20,078 nt of DNA from Anaerolineae bacterium (lineage in GTDB: Bacteria > Chloroflexota > Anaerolineae > Aggregatilineales > Phototrophicaceae), in the NCBI GenBank assembly GCA_028284565.1, contig JANQRM010000220.1:1-20078 (forward strand), written 5' to 3'. Position 1 is the first letter of the stretch. The number at the start of each line of letters is the position of its first letter. The translations under genes and the position numbers were made by a program. The notes under the pieces are model-generated. The model worked only from the letters and a program-made list of their open reading frames with translations, searched no databases and was not told the origin of the DNA. Positions 9,035 to 16,030 of the stretch are shown here, piece after piece.

Positions 9035-9706
9035 CTAGACATCGTTCACACGCAAAATCACAAAGCCATCGTAACCCTTCCCACTGACCGTCTGGAGTGC
9101 AGTCGCGGAGACTCGCGGTTCATTCGCCACCATCTCGTTAAATTGACGGACACCTATGGTGCTGGGGTCATTACTATTGGCTTCAACGACTGTGCCTCGT
9201 CGCACAACATTGTCGGCAATAATAATACTTCCGGGACGAGATAACTTCAGCGACCATTCAAAGTAGTTGGGATTGTTTGGCTTATCTGCATCAAGGAAGA
9301 CGAAGTCAAATGGTGAAGCCGGGTCATCCAACAATTCGGGTAGAGTATCCAAGGCATTCCCGACCCGTACATCCACCATCGACCCCAAGCCCGCAAGCGC
9401 GATATTCTGTCGGGCGACTTGGGCATGTTCTGGGACCGCTTCGAGCGTGATTAAGCGTCCATCTTTGGGCAAACCACGCGCCAACCAGATGGTGCTGTAT
9501 CCGCCAAGTGTGCCGATTTCAAGAATCGTCTTCGCTCCCTGTATTTGAACCATCAGCATCAGAAATTTGCCGAGTGAGGGTTCAACCGCAATTTCTGGCA
9601 ACCCTGCTTTATTAGATGCTTCGATAGCTTCGTCGAGAATTGGATCATGTGGAAAAAACAACTGATTAAAATAAGCTTCGACTTCGCCCCATGTCTTTTG
9701 GTTCAT
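9035..9706 (-). CDS. Class I SAM-dependent O-methyltransferase (catechol/caffeoyl-CoA type)
   Basis: I place the start at ATG 9706 (223 residues), because AAGGA lies 7 bases upstream; the longer ORF from 9733 has no ribosome binding site. The SAM site EIGTLGGYS is at 63-71. The metal and catalytic residues of this family are visible as FLDADK (D139, D141) and ADN (D165, N166), as in Mg-dependent catechol and caffeoyl-CoA O-methyltransferases. The usual family length is about 220. It methylates a hydroxyl group of a small aromatic or similar molecule, using SAM and a divalent metal, in the cytoplasm. The natural substrate cannot be told. It is transcribed divergently from the 590-residue gene, and its stop abuts the stop of the propeller gene. 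Confidence 0.9.
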   Translation of the reverse strand: MNQKTWGEVEAYFNQLFFPHDPILDEAIEASNKAGLPEIAVEPSLGKFLMLMVQIQGAKTILEIGTLGGYSTIWLARGLPKDGRLITLEAVPEHAQVARQNIALAGLGSMVDVRVGNALDTLPELLDDPASPFDFVFLDADKPNNPNYFEWSLKLSRPGSIIIADNVVRRGTVVEANSNDPSTIGVRQFNEMVANEPRVSATALQTVSGKGYDGFVILRVNDV

Positions 9707-9797
9707 CCTTGTGTCCTTTATCATTTCATCCATTTCATTGATGAGTAATAAAAATGATGCAAAAAACTTGCAAGAAATGATGACTCTTGACTTGAAA

Positions 9798-9806
9798 TGG
9801 TATACT
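9798..9806 (+). promoter_or_regulatory. Extended -10 promoter of the tagged CHAP-like gene
   Basis: TGG followed by TATACT (9801-9806) forms an extended -10, which can act without a good -35. A TTGACT at 9787-9792 lies too close to be its -35 but could pair with GATAAG at 9810-9815 at 17-bp spacing. The predicted leader is about 20-25 bases and has no strong Shine-Dalgarno sequence. Confidence 0.5.
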
Positions 9807-9835
9807 CTGGATAAGTTAATTCACGAGTTTACGAT

Positions 9836-11608
9836 ATGAGCGAATTTACCAGAACTCTGAAAAAAGAGCCAAACCGAAAACAACAACCCAGTCAACGTGT
9901 TCCAAAAGAACGCGACAAACAGGGCGGTATACCGACTCTCACACAGTCAGTCAATCCTGATGATTATCTCTACCTGCAACAGACAATTGGGAATCAAGCG
10001 ACCTTGAATTTGCTCCAACGCCGAATGTTTCCGGGACCGTTGATTGACGAAGATTTATCCATCCTAGATAGCGAACCTGAATCTATATCAAACAATGAAA
10101 CTGAGCAAGCACCTGAATCCGTCACTGACAACGAAACTGAACAAGAGCCTGAACCGGGCGAGACTCTGGCGACGAATACGGAGAATAATATCAATCAAGT
10201 TGCTTCTTCTCTCGACGGAGTCAACATTGCCGAACTCACTGGTGAATCCGAATTATCAAGAGAACAACTGACAGGTCTCCAAAATCAATTGGTGCAATTC
10301 GGCTTGCTTTCTGCAAAAACACGAGATGCCGAAGCCCCCTTTGACTTGGACGAAGAGGGTAATGAGATAACTGGGAATCAAGCCCTTAGCCAATTCCCCA
10401 AAACACTCAACGCGCTGGAATCTTTCCAAGCAATACAAACTATCAGCGACGATGATACAGATACATCAGACCGCCTTGAAGCTGTCAAAGAACTCACCCA
10501 ATATGCGCGGGAACAAGTCGCAACCTATCCCGACCTCATCGACACCTTCATCCAACAACCCCTCCCAACAGATGGCGAAAAAGTAGCGACCATTGGCAAA
10601 GTCACGGCGGCAGTCGCGCGCATGGAATGGCTCTTGGGGACACTCTATTATGGCGGGACAGGCAAGAAAGATACATGGGAACGGGTGTGGAACGAAGACA
10701 AAGGGAAGTGGAAGAAAAAGACCAATCGTGGTGAATTCGCCGATTACTATCGCACAGAGAAAGATGGCTCAGCTTGGTGTACGAAATTCGCCACGACCGT
10801 TTATTCCAAAGTCACAGGTGCAAATGCCATTGTGGGTTCAGGGGCTAAGGTCGGTTGGGAGAAACGTGACTTAAACTTCGATGAATCGGCAGGTGGAGAC
10901 ATTTCTGGTGGTGTAGTGCGCGATGCTACAGCCTCCAATAGCCCATGGTTCAAACTCCGCCAAGATGTTGAAACCATCCACAACAATGATGAACTAGAGG
11001 CAACGCAAAAAACGGAACAAACCAATGAGACCGTGGATACCTTCTTCAATGATGAAATCAAACCCCAAGCAGGGGACATTCTCGTCACGAAACGCTCTCA
11101 AGCTGATGCCAATCAATTCACCAAAGCTGGACGTGAGAAAACCAGTAAGGGGGATGATGTTGGGAATTACAAAAGCCACACCATCCTTGTCGAGCGCATG
11201 GAAGGGTACAAGCTCTATACGGTTGAAGGCAACATCTCGAATCGTGTCACAGGGCGCGTGTTTGATTTGACTGACCCCACACATCTCGCGGAAATCATCT
11301 TGGTCGCCCGTCCCAGCCTCAAGACGATTGACACAGACTATACGACGCCACAAGCGAATACTTCATCCAATGAGTCTGAGAACGCTAATGCGGATACACA
11401 ATCTCTTGATGGTGCAGTGGACGGTGCGAACGCTGGTGGGTCGCAAGTCACTGAAGAACAGTTGCTACAACCCATCCAGAAATTGAACGCCATCCTACAA
11501 GGGCTAGCGACGATGAAGGATTATATCAAAGGGAATGATGACACCAATGCGCCTGTCGAAAACTTGGTTGAGCATAACATCTCACCGGGCAGTGGCACAG
11601 CACATTAA
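9836..11608 (+). CDS. Tagged CHAP-like cysteine peptidase/amidase, possible eCIS cargo
   Basis: This 590-residue protein has no signal peptide. A basic, Gln-rich start leads to LQQTIGNQATLNLLQR at 47-62, very like the LQRTIGNQAVxRLLQ motif common near the N-terminus of DUF4157-type proteins linked to extracellular contractile injection systems. An acidic linker follows (about 79-110) with two copies of a PES-x-x-x-NETEQ unit. The enzyme part is CHAP-like: SAWCTKFATTVY with C315 as nucleophile, KSHTILVE with H448 as base, and VEGN (E464, N466) as the likely third residue. Such enzymes cut peptidoglycan peptides or amides. The Cys-His gap (133 residues) is long, so an insertion is likely. There is no HExxH, so this is not a full DUF4157. 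The tail ends in a short helix. No eCIS structural gene is in the window. Family call good; delivery route inferred. Confidence 0.75.
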   Translation: MSEFTRTLKKEPNRKQQPSQRVPKERDKQGGIPTLTQSVNPDDYLYLQQTIGNQATLNLLQRRMFPGPLIDEDLSILDSEPESISNNETEQAPESVTDNETEQEPEPGETLATNTENNINQVASSLDGVNIAELTGESELSREQLTGLQNQLVQFGLLSAKTRDAEAPFDLDEEGNEITGNQALSQFPKTLNALESFQAIQTISDDDTDTSDRLEAVKELTQYAREQVATYPDLIDTFIQQPLPTDGEKVATIGKVTAAVARMEWLLGTLYYGGTGKKDTWERVWNEDKGKWKKKTNRGEFADYYRTEKDGSAWCTKFATTVYSKVTGANAIVGSGAKVGWEKRDLNFDESAGGDISGGVVRDATASNSPWFKLRQDVETIHNNDELEATQKTEQTNETVDTFFNDEIKPQAGDILVTKRSQADANQFTKAGREKTSKGDDVGNYKSHTILVERMEGYKLYTVEGNISNRVTGRVFDLTDPTHLAEIILVARPSLKTIDTDYTTPQANTSSNESENANADTQSLDGAVDGANAGGSQVTEEQLLQPIQKLNAILQGLATMKDYIKGNDDTNAPVENLVEHNISPGSGTAH

Positions 11609-12168
11609 GTCGCTTGGGATTGTCGCCATTCATGACGCAAGATCCCCATCAGAAAAGCATCCCAATATTGACCGTCACGGAAGGCAGACTCACGCAAACG
11701 TCCTTCATGTTGAAATCCCAATTTTTCATACAAGCCAATCGCCGGTGTGTTGAAGCCAAAGACGAACAACCAAACCCGATGTAGATTAATCTCGTTAAAG
11801 GCGAAATCCAGAATCAAGGAGATGGCAGTACCACCATAACCCCGCCCCTGATATTGTGCAGGAATCCCCAACCACATTCCCGCCGTCTGATGAACCCCAT
11901 CGACACGCATCAAGCAGATCTGTCCGACGAGATCAACATCCATATCTTTGGGACGCATCCCGAAGTAATAGTCGCGCTTGCTCTCGCGGGAGTAATTGAC
12001 AAACTCAGTCATCTCTTTGTGATACATGGGTTTCGGGGGCATTCCATGTAATCGCTTGAGGAACACGGTGTCTTGATACCATTCGTGAATGATGTCGATG
12101 TCTTTATCTTCAACGGCATTCAGACGCAGACGCTCATTTTCTAAGATGGGTTGAAAGACTTCAGTCAT
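11605..12168 (-). CDS. GNAT N-acetyltransferase (RimJ/RimL-like), third copy of tandem
   Basis: The protein is 187 residues from ATG 12168. This start overlaps the upstream TGA as ATGA and has GGGAGG 7 bases before it, so I prefer it over the longer ORF from 12183. The acetyl-CoA loop QGRGYG is at 107-112, and the RimJ/RimL-type C-terminal signature (NLHRV at 128-132, then FNTPAIGLYEKLGF at 139-152) is clear. It acetylates an amine, either on a protein N-terminus or a small molecule. It aligns without gaps to the next gene upstream, with about half of positions identical by eye. Its TAA shares a TTAA with the stop of the convergent 590-residue gene. Substrate unknown. Confidence 0.9.
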   Translation of the reverse strand: MTEVFQPILENERLRLNAVEDKDIDIIHEWYQDTVFLKRLHGMPPKPMYHKEMTEFVNYSRESKRDYYFGMRPKDMDVDLVGQICLMRVDGVHQTAGMWLGIPAQYQGRGYGGTAISLILDFAFNEINLHRVWLFVFGFNTPAIGLYEKLGFQHEGRLRESAFRDGQYWDAFLMGILRHEWRQSQAT

Positions 12169-12722
12169 CGTTTCGCCTCCCATTCGTGACGCAACATGCC
12201 CATCAACAAAATATCGTGCCAGCCGCCATAGCGGTACATCACCTCACGAAAGCGTGCTTCATGCGTGAAGCCGAGCTTTTCGTACAGATGAATCGCGGGG
12301 GCATTGAAGCCGAAGACATATAATTCCACCCGATGCAAATTGACCTCACGAAAGGCAAAGTCGAGCAAGAGTCGGATACTCGCGCCACCATATCCTTTGT
12401 CTTGATTTTTGCGTCCCAAGTTCACGCCGAGCATCCCTGTGGCATGGACCTGATTAATTCCGAACACGGCGACAATCCCCGCAATCTCCCCATCCATGTC
12501 TCGTGGACGAATCGCAAAAGGATAGCCATTACGATCACTACGCCATGACTCGATCATCTCTTTAAGTGGCTTCATGTAAAAGGGTTGAGCCGGGCTGTCA
12601 TGTAGGCGCATCAAGAAGTCCGTGTCCTTATGCCAGTCGAGAATGTGTTCCATATCGTCATCTTCAATCGCCGTCAACCGAATGCGCTTATCTTCTAAAA
12701 TGGGTTGGAATACCGTTGTCAT
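12165..12722 (-). CDS. GNAT N-acetyltransferase (RimJ/RimL-like), second copy of tandem
   Basis: The protein is 185 residues from ATG 12722, which starts 2 bp after the stop of the upstream gene and has GGAG 9 bases before it; the longer ORF from 12737 would run into that gene. The acetyl-CoA loop appears as QDKGYGG at 107-113, where Arg is replaced by Lys. The C-terminal signature NLHRV and FNAPAIHLYEKLGF matches its neighbours. By eye about 92 of 185 positions equal those of the next gene, so the two are recent paralogues. It probably acetylates a different amine substrate. Translational coupling through the 4-bp overlap with the downstream gene suggests a fixed production ratio. Confidence 0.9.
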   Translation of the reverse strand: MTTVFQPILEDKRIRLTAIEDDDMEHILDWHKDTDFLMRLHDSPAQPFYMKPLKEMIESWRSDRNGYPFAIRPRDMDGEIAGIVAVFGINQVHATGMLGVNLGRKNQDKGYGGASIRLLLDFAFREVNLHRVELYVFGFNAPAIHLYEKLGFTHEARFREVMYRYGGWHDILLMGMLRHEWEAKR

Positions 12723-12724
12723 CG

Positions 12725-13273
12725 CTAGGCTCTCCACTCTTGTTCAAGCATAGAATAGATCAGCATATCGTAGCGTTGTCCGCCCCGTTGTAGGTGTTCC
12801 CGTTGCGCGCCATCTTGTGTGAAGCCGAGCTTTTCATACAGATGGATTGCGGGTTCGTTGTAACTGAAAACAGTCAGTTCCACACGATGCAAATTCAGTT
12901 CGTCAAAGGCAAAAGCGAGGAGGAGACCTATCGCTTCCTGTCCCCAACCTTTGTTGCGATGTTCAGGCTTACCAATGGCGATTCCCAGATTTCCAGCACG
13001 ATGCGTCCAGCGCACACCCTCAAGTTCGATGATGCCAATCAGGTTCTCACTCTCGATCAGTTGTATCCCAAATAGAAAATTGCGATGTGAATTTTTCTGT
13101 TCTCTTTCGAGCCACTCTTTCATCTGTTGTTCCGAGCGTGGCATGGCAGGGGCGCTATCAAAAAAGCGCATAAAATCCGCGTCCTGATACCATGAGGTAA
13201 TCTCTGGTATATCGTCTTGACTCAATGCAGTGAGGCGTACATTCTCACCAACGAGCAGGGGGGGTAAAGTCAT
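12725..13273 (-). CDS. GNAT N-acetyltransferase (RimJ/RimL-like), first copy of tandem
   Basis: The protein is 182 residues from ATG 13273, which overlaps the grpB-like TGA as ATGA and has AGGAG 8 bases upstream. It carries the acetyl-CoA loop in HRNKGWG and the motif NLHRVELTVFSYNEPAIHLYEKLGF in two parts. It is less like the other two copies (its N-terminus is MTLPPLLVGENVRL instead of the VFQPILE type), so it split off earlier. As a RimJ/RimL-like GNAT it transfers acetyl from acetyl-CoA to an amine. The substrate is unknown; the shared operon with a GrpB-like protein suggests a common stress or housekeeping role but does not prove it. Confidence 0.9.
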   Translation of the reverse strand: MTLPPLLVGENVRLTALSQDDIPEITSWYQDADFMRFFDSAPAMPRSEQQMKEWLEREQKNSHRNFLFGIQLIESENLIGIIELEGVRWTHRAGNLGIAIGKPEHRNKGWGQEAIGLLLAFAFDELNLHRVELTVFSYNEPAIHLYEKLGFTQDGAQREHLQRGGQRYDMLIYSMLEQEWRA

Positions 13274-13803
13274 GATGCTTGCTCCTTTTTCCATGTAGTG
13301 GCTTTGACTTCCATTGCTTGGATAAACTCAGTTTTCGCTTCAGCATAATCATTCGTATTCGTGAACTGTGGCGCGAGTTCGCGTTTGAATTGCTCATAGG
13401 CATCACGGGCAGAATCGTGGGCGCGCAGGTAATCCCGGAAGAGGATGTGCCGTTCCCACCAATCGCTCTCTATCTCGACCAAGTGGATTTGATGTGTGCG
13501 TTTACCCGCCGCGTTGTTCTTCGAGAAGTAGCGACGAAAGGGCAATTCGGCTTCATACTCCGAGCGATAGTCATAGCCCAAACTGACGATGGGTTCGATA
13601 CCGTATGCATCAATCTCAGCAAGGTCACGAACGCCAATCTGGATGTCAATCACGGGCTTTGCACCCAGTCCGGGAACCGACGTACTGCCGATGTGTTGGA
13701 TGTCCACACCGTACTCGCCAATAACCTCAAGCAGGCGCGTTTTTTCTTCTTCAAATAGCTTGCGCCACGCAGGATCATAATCGGCAATAATGATGCTTGT
13801 CAC
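13270..13803 (-). CDS. GrpB/UPF0157 family protein
   Basis: This is a 177-residue protein starting with GTG, with AAGGAG 5 bases upstream. The family motif IQHIGSTSVPGLGAKPVIDI lies at 35-54, where GS and the following D resemble the metal-binding part of the nucleotidyltransferase fold. THQIHL near 108-113 is also typical. Despite the name it is not the GrpE-type chaperone; members are UPF0157 proteins of unknown reaction, sometimes fused to dephospho-CoA kinase. It heads a four-gene operon with three GNAT genes, each coupled by a 4-bp overlap or a 2-bp gap. A possible promoter (TAGAAT at 13839-13844) lies just upstream. Confidence 0.88.
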   Translation of the reverse strand: MTSIIIADYDPAWRKLFEEEKTRLLEVIGEYGVDIQHIGSTSVPGLGAKPVIDIQIGVRDLAEIDAYGIEPIVSLGYDYRSEYEAELPFRRYFSKNNAAGKRTHQIHLVEIESDWWERHILFRDYLRAHDSARDAYEQFKRELAPQFTNTNDYAEAKTEFIQAMEVKATTWKKEQAS

Positions 13804-13838
13804 ACAAACTCCTTAGCTGAGAAGGGGATGAGTTGCCC

Positions 13839-13868
13839 ATTCTAGCGTACACAAAGCAAAAATGTTAG
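13839..13868 (-). promoter_or_regulatory. Possible promoter of the grpB-GNAT operon
   Basis: On the minus strand CTAACA (13863-13868) and TAGAAT (13839-13844) are 18 bases apart, each four to five of six consensus bases. It sits about 35 bp before the GTG start. Confidence 0.4.
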
Positions 13869-13870
13869 AG

Positions 13871-13887
13871 GGTTCATGACGGTTCAT
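13871..13887. repeat. GGTTCAT direct repeat at 10-bp spacing
   Basis: GGTTCAT occurs at 13871-13877 and 13881-13887, one helical turn apart, just upstream of the putative grpB operon -35 (minus strand). The layout suits an activator site, but nothing confirms it. Confidence 0.4.
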
Positions 13888-14022
13888 AAGATACTAGCCC
13901 AAAAACGTCAAAATAAGCGTTATTAGAGAAAGTCACACAGCATAGAGATTGACTGCTAAAATGATGCTATCGTCTCATAGCAATACAGAAATTCGGAACG
14001 ACTGAAAGCGACAACAAATATC

Positions 14023-14898
14023 ATGACAGACAGAGAAAAACGTGGTCTCATTGCCTTGCCAATCATCTTGCTAATTGCGGGTTTTCTTGCCTTTGCTGGG
14101 AGTCAAGGGAGTATGATCGTTTCAGGTATTCCACTCTTTGCGTTGGGGGTTGCCATCGCATTCGTGATTCAGTGGATTGCCTTCATCCCCGCTTATCTGA
14201 TGCAGACCGAAAAGTTCTTCGATTTAGTGGGGAGCATTACCTATATCAGCGTGACCCTAATCGCCGTTGCGCTTACACCTGTAGTCGATGCTCGCACAAT
14301 TATCCTAATGGCAGTCGTGTTGATTTGGGCATTGCGGTTGGGAACATTTCTCTTCCGTCGGATACTCAAAGATGGCTCCGATGGACGCTTTGATGTCATT
14401 AAAACGTCACCGATTCGCTTCTTCGTTACTTGGACGCTCCAAGGGCTATGGGTATCCTTCACACTCTCAGCGGCTCTTGCGGCAATCACGTCGGCAAACA
14501 AAGTTGACATCGGCATCTTCGCCCTTGGTGGGCTAGCCGTCTGGATCATCGGATTTGGCTTTGAAGCCATTGCAGACAATCAGAAAAAGCAGTTCCGTTC
14601 ACAGCCCGAAAACAAAGGCAAGTTCATTACAACAGGCTTGTGGTCATGGTCACGCCATCCCAATTATTTTGGGGAGATCGTCTTATGGCTTGGTGTGGCG
14701 ATTATCGCTTTTCCAGTACTCAGCGGCTGGCGATATCTCACGCTCTTATCGCCCGTATTTGTCTTCATTTTGCTTACTCGCATCAGTGGTATCCCAATGC
14801 TCGAGAAACGCGCCGACGATAAATGGGGAGGCGAGCCTGAGTACGAAGCCTATAAACGAAACACACCTATTTTATTTCCCAAACCGCCATCGAGCTAA
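14023..14898 (+). CDS. DUF1295 family membrane protein (steroid-reductase-like)
   Basis: This 291-residue polytopic protein has about seven to eight hydrophobic segments. Family marks are TEKFFDLVGSITY near residue 62-74 and SRHPNYFGE near 211-219, the latter being the conserved NAD(P)H-binding signature of DUF1295, which is related to steroid 5-alpha-reductase and isoprenylcysteine methyltransferase folds. The C-terminus EYEAYKRNTPILFP is also typical. It probably reduces a lipid or isoprenoid double bond or modifies a membrane substrate; the exact reaction is not known for this family. No Shine-Dalgarno is seen before ATG. It stands alone between the divergent grpB operon and the repeat-rich region downstream. 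Confidence 0.88.
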   Translation: MTDREKRGLIALPIILLIAGFLAFAGSQGSMIVSGIPLFALGVAIAFVIQWIAFIPAYLMQTEKFFDLVGSITYISVTLIAVALTPVVDARTIILMAVVLIWALRLGTFLFRRILKDGSDGRFDVIKTSPIRFFVTWTLQGLWVSFTLSAALAAITSANKVDIGIFALGGLAVWIIGFGFEAIADNQKKQFRSQPENKGKFITTGLWSWSRHPNYFGEIVLWLGVAIIAFPVLSGWRYLTLLSPVFVFILLTRISGIPMLEKRADDKWGGEPEYEAYKRNTPILFPKPPSS

Positions 14899-15005
14899 CT
14901 TCGTCTATCATCACAATTGGGATAAAACAACATCATTTTGGGATAAGTCATTTGGGTTATCCGTAAGCTGATGAACCACATTTTCCCACATTACTCCAAT
15001 GATAA

Positions 15006-15088
15006 GTAGATTCGGAGTGAATCGTGACATACAGCTAGCGTAATGGCTTCATTATTATGGCACTATGCTAGCTCTCCTCTGAATCTAT
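15006..15088. repeat. Nested inverted repeat able to fold into a branched hairpin
   Basis: The outer arm 15006-15013 pairs with 15081-15088 (AGATTC/GAATCT core plus a G-U and a T-A pair). GGAG (15014-15017) pairs with CTCC (15074-15077), and AGCTAGCGTA (15033-15042) pairs with TATGCTAGCT (15064-15073) with one G-U. A 21-base loop remains. Could be a structured RNA or an element end. Confidence 0.45.
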
Positions 15089-15264
15089 GGGGAATCGACC
15101 TGCTTTGATAGGGGAGACACTTATCACGACTAAGCGAATCCGTGCATATCCCAATATATCGCAAGAAGTGGACTCATGAACTTATCGGGAGTTTCGGAAG
15201 ATAACGGTTGGAATCATGCAACAGTTGGTTAGAGAAAATTAACCCAAGTTGGGTCTAGCATCAC

Positions 15265-15299
15265 TTATCCCAAATAATCCGCCGAGTCTTTTGGGATAA
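15265..15299. repeat. Perfect 10-bp inverted repeat TTATCCCAAA / TTTGGGATAA
   Basis: TTATCCCAAA (15265-15274) and TTTGGGATAA (15290-15299) are perfect reverse complements with a 15-base loop. The arms are two copies of the array motif facing each other. There is no T tract after it, so a terminator is unlikely. Confidence 0.7.
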
Positions 15300-15305
15300 C
15301 GCGGA

Positions 15306-15332
15306 GTCCAAATTTGGGAAACGAATTTGGAC
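15306..15332. repeat. Perfect 9-bp inverted repeat GTCCAAATT / AATTTGGAC
   Basis: GTCCAAATT (15306-15314) and AATTTGGAC (15324-15332) are perfect reverse complements around a 9-base loop containing TGGGAAACG. It starts 6 bp after the previous inverted repeat. Confidence 0.7.
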
Positions 15333-15512
15333 ATCATTTGGGAAAAGAGTGGGCATCACTATTGGGATAAACTTGGGATACAAAATAGGGCGAAATTCTG
15401 GACGACAACATCGCATCATCTCGCATCACAATTTGCCGTTATCCCACATTCACAGGACACCGGAGGGCAAAATCAATTTTAGACATGCCCTATTCGATTC
15501 CTAAAATCCGCC

Positions 15513-15992
15513 CTATTCATTCGGCTGTTCAAAGAGGCGAGATGGCACTTTCACCGCGACCATTTGGGCTTTGACCGTCTCCTTCTCATTAGCAAAAACG
15601 GAGCAGGTCACGATGGCTTTTCGCTCGTGAAATTCGGTCACTTTTGAGCGTAGAGTCAACTCGACTCCCATCGGTGTGCGGTCCACATAATTCACATTCA
15701 GATTGCCTGTCACATAGGTCAAAGTCGGCTTGGTTCCAACGGCACGATCTTCTGCATCATAGGCGGCGGCGATGGCAGTCCCCAGCATATGACAGTCCAC
15801 AAGACTCGCCAGCAACCCGCCATAGACATAACCCGGAAAGGCGGTGTGATAGGGCTTTGGTGTGAAGTGTGCGACCCCCTCCTCACCATCCCAAAACGTG
15901 CGGATATGCAAGCCGTGGTCGTTGTGTCTTCCACAACCATAACAGATGGCAATCTCATCTTCATACAAATCTTGAACAGCAATATCGGACAT
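15513..15992 (-). CDS. PaaI-type hotdog-fold thioesterase
   Basis: This 159-residue protein has the hotdog thioesterase pattern: CYGCGRHNDHGLHI at 17-30, then HTAFPGYVYGGLLASLVDCHM at about 49-69, where the GG turn and D66 fit the catalytic helix of the PaaI/YbgC-like group. The cysteine pair in CYGC might bind zinc, or be structural. It probably hydrolyses an acyl-CoA or aryl-CoA thioester. AAGGGG lies 8 bases upstream of ATG. It is alone on its transcript or read with the mazG-like gene 38 bp upstream. The stop lies at the edge of the repeat region. The substrate is not evident. Confidence 0.88.
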   Translation of the reverse strand: MSDIAVQDLYEDEIAICYGCGRHNDHGLHIRTFWDGEEGVAHFTPKPYHTAFPGYVYGGLLASLVDCHMLGTAIAAAYDAEDRAVGTKPTLTYVTGNLNVNYVDRTPMGVELTLRSKVTEFHERKAIVTCSVFANEKETVKAQMVAVKVPSRLFEQPNE

Positions 15993-16030
15993 TGAAACGT
16001 CCCCTTTTTGATTTTATGACTTCACAGAGA

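Larger units (their letters stand above)
14917..15445. repeat. Interspersed TTGGGATAA motif array (both orientations)
   Basis: Nonamers TTGGGATAA start at 14917, 14938, 15291 and 15362, with TTGGGATAC at 15373 and the reverse form TTATCCCAAA at 15265. Spacing is irregular (about 10 to 350 bp), which is unlike CRISPR. I did not meet the nonamer elsewhere in the window when reading it. Confidence 0.7.
14899..15512. other. 614-bp non-coding region rich in TTGGGATAA motifs and inverted repeats
   Basis: No ORF with coding character is seen. The core TTGGGAT occurs in forward orientation near 14917, 14938, 15291, 15362 and 15373, and reversed at 15148-15154 and 15267-15273. Related TTTGGGAAA copies lie near 15313 and 15337, and TTATCCC at 15439-15445. 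Two perfect stem pairs stand out (15265-15299 and 15306-15332), plus ACCCAA-G-TTGGGT at 15242-15254 and a further folded part at 15006-15088. The block AATAGGGCG (15384-15392) returns inverted at 15509-15517, just inside the next gene's stop, with another GCCCTATTC at 15487-15495. It may be a protein-binding array, a degenerate mobile element or a structured RNA. Confidence 0.75.

Noticed and set aside
10074..10165. Acidic tandem repeat as a separate domain or satellite
   Set aside because: There are only two imperfect copies of about 12 residues; it is best seen as a linker in the 590-residue protein.
14917..15445. CRISPR array
   Set aside because: The repeats are only 7-11 bases, lie in both orientations and have irregular spacing; no cas gene is present.
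15439..15448. DnaA box (TTATCCCACA)
   Set aside because: It has one extra C relative to the TTATCCACA consensus, there is no dnaA or dnaN nearby, and it fits the local TTGGGATAA array better.
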